DNA of 64,000 nt from Pseudoalteromonas viridis. Lineage in GTDB: Bacteria > Pseudomonadota > Gammaproteobacteria > Enterobacterales > Alteromonadaceae. The notes under the pieces are model-generated. The model worked only from the letters and a program-made list of their open reading frames with translations. It had not been told where the DNA came from and did not search any database. Made by a program: the position numbers and the translations under genes. Positions 1 through 8,024 of the stretch are shown piece after piece; position 1 is the first letter of the stretch, and the number at the start of each line of letters is the position of its first letter. The stretch is from positions 186,001-250,000 of the forward strand of contig NZ_CP072426.1 in NCBI RefSeq assembly GCF_017742995.1, given 5' to 3'.

Positions 1-417
1 ACTTGCCCTAAACATAGGGTAAGCAGACGTGCCTTGCAAAGATATTGAGATAAAATTTTTCAGGCCCTACCTGCTGGTCATATCTCAGCAAAAAGGACAT
101 CGACGTATACGCATTACCAGGCGGTACGGATCAATTGCAACCCTGGCTGGAACATGTCATCTTGACACTGAACTGTATACAAGGAGACGTGATGAATCAT
201 CCTATCGAACAGGGGTTTGGCACAAAACCTTGTTGCAACCTTAGCAAGTGTAAAGCCCCTTGCCAGATTTGCGATTTTACCCGGCCAGGTTAACTGCTCC
301 ATTTGCACAGTAATGACATCTGTCATGCCATGGTCATGACAGATCACACACGCAATCACTCCACCCTTTTCGTAAAGTTATCCCATCAACACAATGACTC
401 AGCAAAGGATAACTAAC
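1..417. other. intergenic start of window, no supported gene
   Basis: No convincing gene is seen. A short open frame on each strand (about 70-80 codons) lacks a ribosome binding site and family resemblance. A hairpin lies at 2-23 (CTTGCCCTA, 4-nt loop, TAGGGTAAG, one G-U pair) and could be the end of a transcript entering from the left. The last part should hold the promoter of the DUF2141 gene. Confidence 0.5.
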
Positions 418-843
418 ATGACTAAACACCTGACTCGCACCACCGCACTGGCCTGCATCCTCGCCGCACTGTCTACCAGCGCGATGGCCCAAGACCTGAC
501 CATCACGTTTACTGGCTTAGCACATCAGTCTGGCACCTTAAAGCTGGTTGCCTATGATTCTCCGGCAGGGTTTATTCAACATCAGGCCTGGCGCGTCGCA
601 CAACAGCAAGTTTCGACCGCTAATCCAGAGCTGACATTGCGCGACGTAGAGCCAGGCCAGTACAGCTTTATGGTCTATCAGGACCTGAACAATGATGGCA
701 GGTTAAACCGCAACCGTTTTGGCATGCCCCTTGAGCCCTATGGCTTCAGTAACAATGCACACCCAGCAGGTGCGCCACAGTTTGGACAACTGGCAGTACA
801 GATCGCACAGCCAAATCAACAGCTGACAATAACAATGCGCTAA
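418..843 (+). CDS. DUF2141 family secreted protein
   Basis: This encodes 141 residues with a typical Sec signal peptide (residues 1-24, positively charged start, hydrophobic core, cleavage after SAMA). The mature part looks like the DUF2141 family: a small beta-rich periplasmic domain with the conserved stretch around DLNNDGRLNRNRFGMPLEPYG (about residue 85 onward, split here by eye). The family has no established biochemical function. An ATG at 394 is in frame, but the AAAGGA at 404-409 sits 8 bases before the ATG at 418 and the signal peptide starts cleanly there, so 418 is preferred. It appears to be transcribed alone, ahead of the chemoreceptor gene. Confidence 0.8.
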   Translation: MTKHLTRTTALACILAALSTSAMAQDLTITFTGLAHQSGTLKLVAYDSPAGFIQHQAWRVAQQQVSTANPELTLRDVEPGQYSFMVYQDLNNDGRLNRNRFGMPLEPYGFSNNAHPAGAPQFGQLAVQIAQPNQQLTITMR

Positions 844-851
844 TGATCGAC

Positions 852-878
852 TGTCGCAGTTCATCTTGTGCTGCGACA
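852..878 (+). terminator. possible hairpin after DUF2141 gene
   Basis: TGTCGCAG (852-859) pairs with CTGCGACA (871-878) across an 11-nt loop, just after the stop codon at 843. There is no T-run, so it may stabilise the 3' end instead of terminating transcription. Confidence 0.35.
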
Positions 879-1079
879 CTCAGTGTGTTCACGTCCTGAA
901 ATGGCATTATTAGTATACAAAACGGAAACATCGTAATTTTTTCTGGTTAAATGTTATAAATTCACTATTTTTTAATCAAAGGGTTATGTAATAGTGTGCT
1001 TTAAAAGTGATCTAAACTAAAAGCATCGCACTATATTTAGAAAGCTGCTTACGCTTTAACCCCAAAAAGTGAGTCGTGT

Positions 1080-3071
1080 ATGCTGAGAACAATAGCTAAA
1101 ACCATTTCCAGTCACCTTACCCTGGTCGTGCTTCTTCCTTGCCTGTTACTGGGCGGCGTTATTTTTTACGACGTATCGACCGCAGCCAAGCGCATGAACG
1201 ATGCCTATGACGCAGAGTACAATGCCTTCTTAAGCCATGCCGTACTTGCCCTGGTGCATGAAACGCAAAAAGAGCGTGGTGCCTCAGCCGGATTTATCGG
1301 CTCCGGTGGTAGCCAATTTAAAAGTAATCTGACCCAGCAAAGGCGGTTGACCGACGACCAATTGTCTAACCTGAGAAAAAAGGCTATAAGCTGGACGCTG
1401 TCACAACCCATGCAGCAGGAGCTTGAAACATTTTTAAACAAATTTAACCAACTGGATAGTGTTCGCCAACGCGTAAGCTCGCTCTCCATGAGCCTCCCCG
1501 ACGCACTGAAATATTACACCGACATCAATAATCAGGGCTTGCATATAGTCATTACCGCAGCAAGGCTGAGCAAAGATCATGTTATCTCGACCGAGTTGAT
1601 GGCCATTTATAATTTTTCCAGCGCCAAAGAGTCTGCTGGTATTGAGCGGGCAGTCTTGTCGAACACCTTTGCAAAAGACCAGTTTACACCTGCACTGAGA
1701 ACCAGGTACACCCAATTGCTGACCAAGCAAGAGGTCTATCTTGCGGAAGCACTAGAAGCCTCGCCTCCAATAATGAGAACCATGTTTGAAAGTGCCCTGA
1801 ATTCAAGTGCCATGCGCGACGTTGCGCGCTTCAGAGCCATTGTCGCAGACAGCGACTCGGGGTTTGGGCAAGATCCAGAAGCCTGGTTTGCAGCAGCTAC
1901 ACAGCGCATTAATGCGCTAAAAGAAGCCGAGGAAAAAGCCTTAACACTTGTTGATAAAACGGCTATAGACATTCAGGAAACGGCGGTGACCATCCTGGTG
2001 GTTGAACTGATTATTCTGGTGATAGGTTTGCTGATCACAGCGGCCCTGTTCATCTCTATTCGCCTGCGTCACCAGCAGTCAGCTAAAATTGCCGAGGGGA
2101 TAGCCATTGCCATTAACAATCGCAATCTGGCCCATGAAATATCGATCCTAAGTTCAGACGACCTGGGTAATTCAGCCAAAGATATCAACCGGCTAACCCA
2201 ACAATTTGAAGACGACTTGATTGAGTTTGGCCGTGCTTCACATAAAATTGCCACCTCGACCCACGAAACCGCCTGTGCCATCAGCCAGAGTCAAACTAAC
2301 TTGGTTGAGCAACAATCCGGTGTTCAGACCATCGCCTCTGCCGCGGAACAAATGAGTGCCAATATTCAGGTGATCGCAAACTCTATGCTGGAAAATGCAG
2401 CGGTGGCAAAGTCCGTTTCTCAGGAGTCAGTCAACGGTCAAAAGGTGGTCAGCGACGCTGTAAAAGTGATCCAGCAGGCCTCCTATGACATGGAAAAATC
2501 TGCCGCCTCGGTAGATGCCCTGAACGAGCGCGTTGGCAGCATTTCCAGCATGGTTGATATGATCCAGAGCATCGCAGAGCAAACCAATTTGTTGGCGCTG
2601 AATGCCGCCATTGAAGCGGCCCGGGCCGGAGAGCAGGGCCGGGGATTTGCCGTGGTTGCCGATGAGGTGCGCAGCCTTGCCAGTCGTACTCAACAATCTA
2701 CCGAAGAAATCTCAGCACTGGTCAGCGAGCTGCAAAGTAGTGCTCAGTCGGCATCAGATGTGATCACGCAAGGCAAAGACAATGCCATGCATGCTGCCGA
2801 GCGAGCTGAGCAAATCAAAATCGCACTGGGCAAGATAGTCGAGCAGGCCAAGCAAGTGGAATCGGTTACCGATTTCGTATCGGTGAATACACAACAGCAA
2901 AGCAATGCCATTGACGAAGTAAGCAGACACATAGTGGAGATTTTTGCCAAGGCCACCGAAAACGTGACCGGGGCTGAGCAAATAGCGGTTGCCGCAGCCA
3001 ATATTGCCGAAGCAGCGATGGATATGGACGAATTAATAGACAGGTATAAAGTACAGGCGCAGACCAGCTAA
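1080..3071 (+). CDS. methyl-accepting chemotaxis protein with NIT sensor domain
   Basis: This is a 663-residue membrane chemoreceptor. A first transmembrane segment lies at about residues 12-30. It is followed by a periplasmic helical domain (about 40-295) carrying the [15 protein letters not shown] signature of nitrate- and nitrite-sensing (NIT) domains, and a second transmembrane segment at about 301-328. The C-terminal half is the cytoplasmic signalling coiled coil. Its hairpin tip (about 480-545, [19 protein letters not shown] then [11 protein letters not shown]) is the part that contacts CheA and CheW. A HAMP-like linker follows TM2 but is weak. The family senses nitrate or nitrite in characterised cases; the ligand here is an inference. 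No che genes are adjacent. Confidence 0.9.
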   Translation: MLRTIAKTISSHLTLVVLLPCLLLGGVIFYDVSTAAKRMNDAYDAEYNAFLSHAVLALVHETQKERGASAGFIGSGGSQFKSNLTQQRRLTDDQLSNLRKKAISWTLSQPMQQELETFLNKFNQLDSVRQRVSSLSMSLPDALKYYTDINNQGLHIVITAARLSKDHVISTELMAIYNFSSAKESAGIERAVLSNTFAKDQFTPALRTRYTQLLTKQEVYLAEALEASPPIMRTMFESALNSSAMRDVARFRAIVADSDSGFGQDPEAWFAAATQRINALKEAEEKALTLVDKTAIDIQETAVTILVVELIILVIGLLITAALFISIRLRHQQSAKIAEGIAIAINNRNLAHEISILSSDDLGNSAKDINRLTQQFEDDLIEFGRASHKIATSTHETACAISQSQTNLVEQQSGVQTIASAAEQMSANIQVIANSMLENAAVAKSVSQESVNGQKVVSDAVKVIQQASYDMEKSAASVDALNERVGSISSMVDMIQSIAEQTNLLALNAAIEAARAGEQGRGFAVVADEVRSLASRTQQSTEEISALVSELQSSAQSASDVITQGKDNAMHAAERAEQIKIALGKIVEQAKQVESVTDFVSVNTQQQSNAIDEVSRHIVEIFAKATENVTGAEQIAVAAANIAEAAMDMDELIDRYKVQAQTS

Positions 3072-3120
3072 CAGACTCTGGTCGTAATGCGCATCACTGC
3101 CACTGTGGCAATCAAACAGC

Positions 3121-3148
3121 ATTGAGCTGCTCTCTCGAGCAGCTCAAT
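3121..3148. terminator. bidirectional hairpin between chemoreceptor and GST genes
   Basis: A perfect 12-bp stem ATTGAGCTGCTC / GAGCAGCTCAAT with a 4-nt loop sits between two convergent genes. T-runs are short, so it is a hairpin-type terminator candidate serving both strands. Confidence 0.55.
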
Positions 3149-3156
3149 GCGGCTGA

Positions 3157-3765
3157 TTATCCAAGCGCTCTGGCTGCCTGATAAGCCTCGCGGCTTTGTA
3201 CTGTATTCAGATAGGCGAGGATATTTGGTTTATCATCCAGCAGCTTCAGGTTCGCGGCAAATTCCAGCGTGATGGTCATCATGATGTCGGCGGCGCTAAA
3301 CTGCTCGCCTGCAAAAAATGCCTGTTGTGCCAGCGTTGACTCAATGTAATTGAGGTCCAGTGCCAGCTCTTTGGCAATATATCCGTCCATCGGGGCGCTG
3401 CCGTCACGCTGCTCCATCCCCATCAGCAAAGTTGCTATCACAGGTAAAGCCAGCGACCCCTCTGCAAAATGCGACCATTCTAGATACTGATAATAGCTCG
3501 CATCGCTCTTGTGCGGACGTAAACGGGTTGTGCCGGCTTGATCCAGCAAATATTCCATAACCGCACCGGATTCACACAGTACCACGCCGTTGTGCTCAAT
3601 GACCGGCGCTTTGTTCAGCGGGTGGACCTGCCCGAGGCTGGCAGGCGCCAATCTGGTCTGGGGATCACGCGCATGATGCACGACTTCATAGGGTAACTTT
3701 AGCTCTTCGAGCAGCCATAAAACACGGGTCGATCGCGACTGGTTGAGGTGATGTACCTTGATCAT
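3157..3765 (-). CDS. glutathione S-transferase family protein
   Basis: The 202-residue protein has the two-domain GST layout. The N-terminal thioredoxin fold (about 1-78) has NQSRSTRVLWLLEEL near the start, where the Ser/Arg pair lies in the usual active-site loop. The cis-proline stretch APVIE follows at about 53, then the glutathione-binding ESG at about 62. The C-terminal helical domain (about 88-202) has the usual AADIMMT core. It probably conjugates or reduces with glutathione in the cytoplasm; the substrate is unknown. AGGAAG precedes the ATG by a good distance. It is convergent with the chemoreceptor and is followed upstream by the DJ-1 gene on the same strand. Confidence 0.88.
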   Translation of the reverse strand: MIKVHHLNQSRSTRVLWLLEELKLPYEVVHHARDPQTRLAPASLGQVHPLNKAPVIEHNGVVLCESGAVMEYLLDQAGTTRLRPHKSDASYYQYLEWSHFAEGSLALPVIATLLMGMEQRDGSAPMDGYIAKELALDLNYIESTLAQQAFFAGEQFSAADIMMTITLEFAANLKLLDDKPNILAYLNTVQSREAYQAARALG

Positions 3766-3835
3766 AACTTCCTGGGGTCCTTATCTAACCGGGCCAGCCG
3801 AATCCATCAAAGAAACGGCCAGCGTGTCATTTCAA

Positions 3836-4513
3836 TTATTGCGTTTTGAGATGCTGGGCCAATGCTACACCCACAGCATGTGCACTGGCTGGGTTCTGCC
3901 CGGTGATCAGGCCCGCATCTTCAATCACAAACTCCTGCCACGGCTGAACCTTACGGTACTGCGCCGCTTTGCGGGCTATGGCCTCTTCCAGCAAAAACGG
4001 AATGCTGCTGATGGTACCGAAATCAATTTCTTCTTCGCGGGTGAAACAGGTCACCGATTTATCGCCAATGAGGGGCTTACCATTGCTCAGCATAATGGGT
4101 AACAAGGCAGCCGGGCCATGACATACTGCAGCAATCACCCCACCGGCTTCATAATGCGTTGCCGCCAACGTGGCAAACTGCTCATCGGTGGCCAGATCGC
4201 TGAGCAATCCAAAGCCACCAGGATAAAAGATGGCATCGTAATCGCTGACATTGAGCTCAGCCACACTCAAAGTATTGGCAATTTTTGCCTGTAACTCAGC
4301 GTCTTCGAGCATCTGACGGTTAACCTCGTCGCCTTCTGCGTCAGTACCATATAAAGGCACCTGACCACCCTGAATAGACGCCAGTTCATAGCCAATGCCC
4401 TGCGCTTTTAATACGTGCACAACATGGGTCAGCTCAGGGGCATAGGTACCATTTGCCTGATCTGTGTCACCTAAGGTTGCATGGTTTGTGACCGGTATGA
4501 GTACTTTTTTCAT
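3836..4513 (-). CDS. DJ-1/PfpI family protein, Hsp31-like
   Basis: This 225-residue protein belongs to the DJ-1/PfpI (type 1 glutamine amidotransferase-like) superfamily. The nucleophile elbow AAVCHGPAALL places Cys131 beside His132, and an acidic residue (E27 in APELTH) is in the position that completes the family active site. FYPGGFG at about 97-103 forms the loop facing the cysteine. Relatives act as glutathione-independent glyoxalase (methylglyoxal to lactate) or as chaperones; which applies here cannot be read from the sequence. AGGAGG lies directly upstream of the ATG. It lies immediately upstream of the GST gene on the same strand, fitting an electrophile-detoxification pair. Confidence 0.85.
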   Translation of the reverse strand: MKKVLIPVTNHATLGDTDQANGTYAPELTHVVHVLKAQGIGYELASIQGGQVPLYGTDAEGDEVNRQMLEDAELQAKIANTLSVAELNVSDYDAIFYPGGFGLLSDLATDEQFATLAATHYEAGGVIAAVCHGPAALLPIMLSNGKPLIGDKSVTCFTREEEIDFGTISSIPFLLEEAIARKAAQYRKVQPWQEFVIEDAGLITGQNPASAHAVGVALAQHLKTQ

Positions 4514-4822
4514 TGTGTCCTCCTGAATGATGTGATCGGATGCGCAATGCCGGTGTGTTTTATCAGCAACGCGCTACAAGAGCTTACTGTAGATTATTTC
4601 TCAAATAATGATAATAGCTACAACTGATAAACACTTTTGCTATACAACAAAAGTAGAGGGTTTTCAGAAAACCATCGCTATGACGGGCCACCCGCCTTTA
4701 CCCAGGCTTAATTTTTACAGCCAATTACAACTTTCCACACGGCTTTACACCCATCTTGCGGGGCTTTCTATATGGTAGGAGTCTGTTGAGCGTTTCGCAT
4801 TCTAATTAAAGGAGAGATCATT
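4514..4822. other. divergent intergenic region with Fur-like half site
   Basis: This 309-bp region separates the divergent DJ-1 and hydrolase genes and should contain both promoters. AATAATGATAATAGCTACA at 4604-4622 matches the 19-bp Fur consensus at about 13 positions by eye, nearly all in one half. It is a weak Fur-box candidate only. No small gene is seen. Confidence 0.4.
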
Positions 4823-5857
4823 ATGTCCAGATGGAGTACTGCTGCATTGGTTACCTGCGCCTGCATGGCGCTGGGTTTACTCAGTGGCTGTCATAACAGT
4901 AATCAGGAGCAAGTTGAGGACCGTCTTATCGCCTTCAGCACCGACACTAACACGTTAGAAGCCCGGCTGGTCACCCCCAAAAGACACCAAAGCCAGGATG
5001 CCATTGTCCTGCTGGTCCATGGTGATGGTGCGATGGATCACAGCGCCCAAGGCTACTTCGAGCCCATTATCACAACACTCACCAACAAAGGATATGCCAC
5101 TATGTCGTGGAGTAAACCCGGCATTGGTAACTCAAGCGGCGACTGGCTGGCGCAAACAATGCCTCAGCGTGCAGAGGAAGTTCGCAGCGCAATTCGCTAT
5201 CTCAGGCAAAATGGCTACCCGAATAACCCGATAGGCGTACTTGGCTTTAGCCAGGCAAGCTGGGTGCTGGCCGAGCTGGGTAATGAACCTGAGATAAAAT
5301 TTGCCGCTTTGGTGGGAGGCGCTGCCAACTGGCGACAACAAAGCCAGTACACGATGTGGCTACGCCTGATAGAGGAAGAAAAGATCCATGCCGACGACGA
5401 CGGCATTTGGCAGGAAATTGCCCAGCTGAATGAACTGGAATACCAGTTGATCAAGACCGGATTTGATGCCTACCAGGGCAGTGACATACACCAGCATCCG
5501 TTCATGGCAAAGCCAATACAGGATGAAGCCAGGTTCAATTTTGTACGTGCCAATATCGACTCGGACGTTAGCCGTGGGTTTGCAAATATTCAATTTCCTA
5601 TGCTGGCGCTGTTTGGCGATTCAGATATCCGAGTAGATGTGCAGCACAGCCAGCAGGTGTTTACCAGCACAGTGGGCGCAGCTGAAACGCTGGAGCAGAA
5701 GGTGATCAGCAACGCATCACACAGCCTGCTCAAAACCGACCTGCCCATGCGAGCGGCACTGTATTTAACTGCTGATGATTTTGCACCGGGTGCGCTGGAC
5801 ACCCTGGTTCAGTGGCTTGAAACCAACGCAAATGGTAAGGCGACACAGCGCCTTTAA
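4823..5857 (+). CDS. alpha/beta hydrolase lipoprotein
   Basis: The 344-residue protein starts with a lipoprotein signal ending in the lipobox LLSGC (Cys23), so it is predicted to be lipid-anchored in the envelope. The rest is an alpha/beta hydrolase. HGDG at 66-69 forms the oxyanion region, GFSQA places nucleophile Ser143 in the elbow, FGDSD supplies the acid (Asp266 or Asp268), and the NASHS stretch gives His300. The order fits the Ser-Asp-His triad, and peptidase S9-like or dienelactone-hydrolase-like relatives are likely; the substrate is unknown. AAAGGAGAG precedes the ATG. It is followed by a good terminator and is probably monocistronic. Confidence 0.85.
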   Translation: MSRWSTAALVTCACMALGLLSGCHNSNQEQVEDRLIAFSTDTNTLEARLVTPKRHQSQDAIVLLVHGDGAMDHSAQGYFEPIITTLTNKGYATMSWSKPGIGNSSGDWLAQTMPQRAEEVRSAIRYLRQNGYPNNPIGVLGFSQASWVLAELGNEPEIKFAALVGGAANWRQQSQYTMWLRLIEEEKIHADDDGIWQEIAQLNELEYQLIKTGFDAYQGSDIHQHPFMAKPIQDEARFNFVRANIDSDVSRGFANIQFPMLALFGDSDIRVDVQHSQQVFTSTVGAAETLEQKVISNASHSLLKTDLPMRAALYLTADDFAPGALDTLVQWLETNANGKATQRL

Positions 5858-5867
5858 ATGTGCAGCC

Positions 5868-5917
5868 AGGGTGAAGCCATGGCAAATACCAACTTATGCA
5901 AACTTCACCCTATTTTT
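5868..5917 (+). terminator. intrinsic terminator after hydrolase
   Basis: AGGGTGAAG (5868-5876) pairs with CTTCACCCT (5903-5911) and is followed by ATTTTTC. The loop is long (26 nt), but the stem is perfect and placed 10 bases after the stop codon. Confidence 0.55.
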
Positions 5918-5985
5918 CGTCATTTGGTTGCACTTCATGAGCAAAGTCAATATCTTACTCTTATACCAACCAAAAAATTCTTAAT

Positions 5986-6639
5986 ATGCTGTACATCATA
6001 CTGACGATTGCACTGCTCGCACTCAGCGCCTTGCTGTTCACACCCAGCTTTAAGGCCTTTACCCATCGCTATGAGGTAGCCTGTAATTTTATCCTGACCC
6101 TGGTTGCAACCTTAGTCGGTGTACTGCTGGCGATTGCGATCAGTAATTACGACGCAGATCAAAAAGAAATCAAAGACTTAATTAAGGTGCTTCACGCTGC
6201 CGAAGCCGTCGTCCAGGAAAGTCTGGATTACAGCATCCAATTAAATGAAGCATATAAAGGAAACAGGGACAAATATGGTAATGAGTACGACTTTTTTACC
6301 CGCAACCCCCTTGTTTATCCTCAGTATTTGGACAATATGCTGGCCCAAAACCTCATCAGCAAAAATATGTCACAAGAAGGGCTGAGCGAGCTCAACGAAC
6401 ATCTGATCAATTTGCACCGTTCACAAAAAGTTGCACCAGCGATTTTTATAGCCAGTATGCGTTACATCAAGCAAATAATTATATTGGAACGTCGCTATCA
6501 GCAGGGCGAATTATCGGATATTGAGCACGAACTGGCACTGGATGAAGCGGAAGATCTGGCTATGAGCCAAAGGCAAACAGCGGAGCAAGCGACAACTCAG
6601 GAACAAACCACAGAGCCAGAGAAAGTCACCGAGCAATAA
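5986..6639 (+). CDS. hypothetical membrane protein with Q/E/T-rich tail
   Basis: I do not recognise a family for this 217-residue protein. Two hydrophobic segments lie near the N-terminus (about 1-20 and 33-54). They are followed by a mostly helical, charged region with many Leu/Glu/Lys residues, and a C-terminal tail rich in Gln, Glu and Thr (about 194-217). That layout suggests a small inner-membrane protein with a cytoplasmic or periplasmic helical domain. The ribosome binding site upstream of the ATG at 5986 is poor. It lies convergent to the amidohydrolase lipoprotein gene. Confidence 0.6.
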   Translation: MLYIILTIALLALSALLFTPSFKAFTHRYEVACNFILTLVATLVGVLLAIAISNYDADQKEIKDLIKVLHAAEAVVQESLDYSIQLNEAYKGNRDKYGNEYDFFTRNPLVYPQYLDNMLAQNLISKNMSQEGLSELNEHLINLHRSQKVAPAIFIASMRYIKQIIILERRYQQGELSDIEHELALDEAEDLAMSQRQTAEQATTQEQTTEPEKVTEQ

Positions 6640-6686
6640 GCTCTCCAGCGCCCGGGGTTGATTTGAACTAACACCCGCGATTGTGT

Positions 6687-7802
6687 TTACTGGCATATAT
6701 CGGGGGCCTGGTAGTCCAGCTTCAATAAATCAAAGTAGTTTTGTCCAAGGGCAATATGCCGAAAGGCCTCATCACTGAGGTACTGGTTTATGCGACTGTT
6801 GATCTCGACTTCACGCCGATAGTCCCGCAGCTTATAGCCTTTTGCCGCGACAAAATCACTGCCGGTCAGAATACGCGTTGGATAACGATTAAAAAACGCC
6901 ACATAGTGCGCGCGAATCGCCGCATCACGGAAGTAGGCCTCGTATAACACCCGCCACGATATATCGAGCATCAGGTTAGGATAAGCATCCAGCAACCGCG
7001 ACAGGATAGCGATATGCTGCTGCGGATCCATCTTGGTTTGTTCCCGCGACAATCCCATATGCACCCAGACAATCGGATTTTCCGGATAGCGGGCCAGTAC
7101 ATTTTCTATCAGGTGTAGATACTGAGTAGGCGCCTGATCTGAGCCAATATCCGCATGGATAGACAAGGGCATGGGTGCCCTGCCCCCTTCAGGCGCTCTG
7201 AGTCTGGCCATAAACGGGGCCCAGTTTGCAATGTGTGCAGGCTCCGTTGCCCGGTGAGCGTGCTTGAATAAGGCTTGCTTCACCAGGTTCACCTCTCCCA
7301 TCCAGGTGAATGCAGGGCCAAATTCATCGTCCAGTAAATCCATCTTTTGCACTACATCCTGCGGCTCACTGAGATCGGCAAAACTCATTGATAACGTCAG
7401 GTGCAGATCGTTATTTGGGTGCAATAACGCGTTAGACCCATTGATAATATCATTTCTGATGGTTGGCTTGATTTCGCCCGTCGGACACGATGAAAAGCGC
7501 TGACAGCCACTTTGTGCACTGAACATTTGTCCTATACCAAACACATTAACAAACAACACACCGGCGGGCTCAAAATAACGGATCAATTCGGCGTAAGGCA
7601 CCGCCTCACCACCAAAAGGACGAAAGTGCGCATGCGCGTCGACCACAAATGTATAGGGCTGCGTGGCTCTGTCATAACAAGTTTGTTCAGGACCGGCTTT
7701 AAACTGTGCCAACTGGCGCTCACTGCCCGTACTCTGGCAGCCCGACGCCAAAGACATCAGGGCTGATGCCAGAAAAACAGCACGCAACGTCTTTGTGCTC
7801 AT
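6687..7802 (-). CDS. amidohydrolase family lipoprotein
   Basis: With the start at 7802 the product has 371 residues and a lipoprotein signal with lipobox LASGC (Cys22). A longer frame extends 57 codons upstream, but AGAGGG lies just before the ATG at 7802 and the lipoprotein signal begins there. The body looks like a TIM-barrel metal-dependent hydrolase of the amidohydrolase-2 type: DAHAHF (Asp55, His57, His59) is the first metal motif, HADIGSD and WVHMG supply later histidines, and TGSDF supplies the final Asp. The substrate is unknown. Its location at the membrane as a lipoprotein is unusual for the superfamily but not unique. Confidence 0.8.
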   Translation of the reverse strand: MSTKTLRAVFLASALMSLASGCQSTGSERQLAQFKAGPEQTCYDRATQPYTFVVDAHAHFRPFGGEAVPYAELIRYFEPAGVLFVNVFGIGQMFSAQSGCQRFSSCPTGEIKPTIRNDIINGSNALLHPNNDLHLTLSMSFADLSEPQDVVQKMDLLDDEFGPAFTWMGEVNLVKQALFKHAHRATEPAHIANWAPFMARLRAPEGGRAPMPLSIHADIGSDQAPTQYLHLIENVLARYPENPIVWVHMGLSREQTKMDPQQHIAILSRLLDAYPNLMLDISWRVLYEAYFRDAAIRAHYVAFFNRYPTRILTGSDFVAAKGYKLRDYRREVEINSRINQYLSDEAFRHIALGQNYFDLLKLDYQAPDICQ

Positions 7803-8024
7803 GGTTATTTCCCTCTTTGCAAGTTTACGGCCTGCCAGCAACACCACCCTAACCCACAGCAAAGGTGGAGTTTGCCGCTTGGTATAATTCCGGACTGGCG
7901 GTCCGTTTTTGTGATCAGTGGCAGCATGAAATATATAACCATTTGTTATTATTATACAATTTTTTTGGAGCATTCTTTGCTGTAGACTGAGTCCTGATCA
8001 ACGACCGTTTAATGGATATCCATT

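Noticed and set aside
29..244. 71-codon frame at the left edge
   Set aside because: No ribosome binding site, no signal peptide or family pattern, and a similar-sized frame lies opposite.
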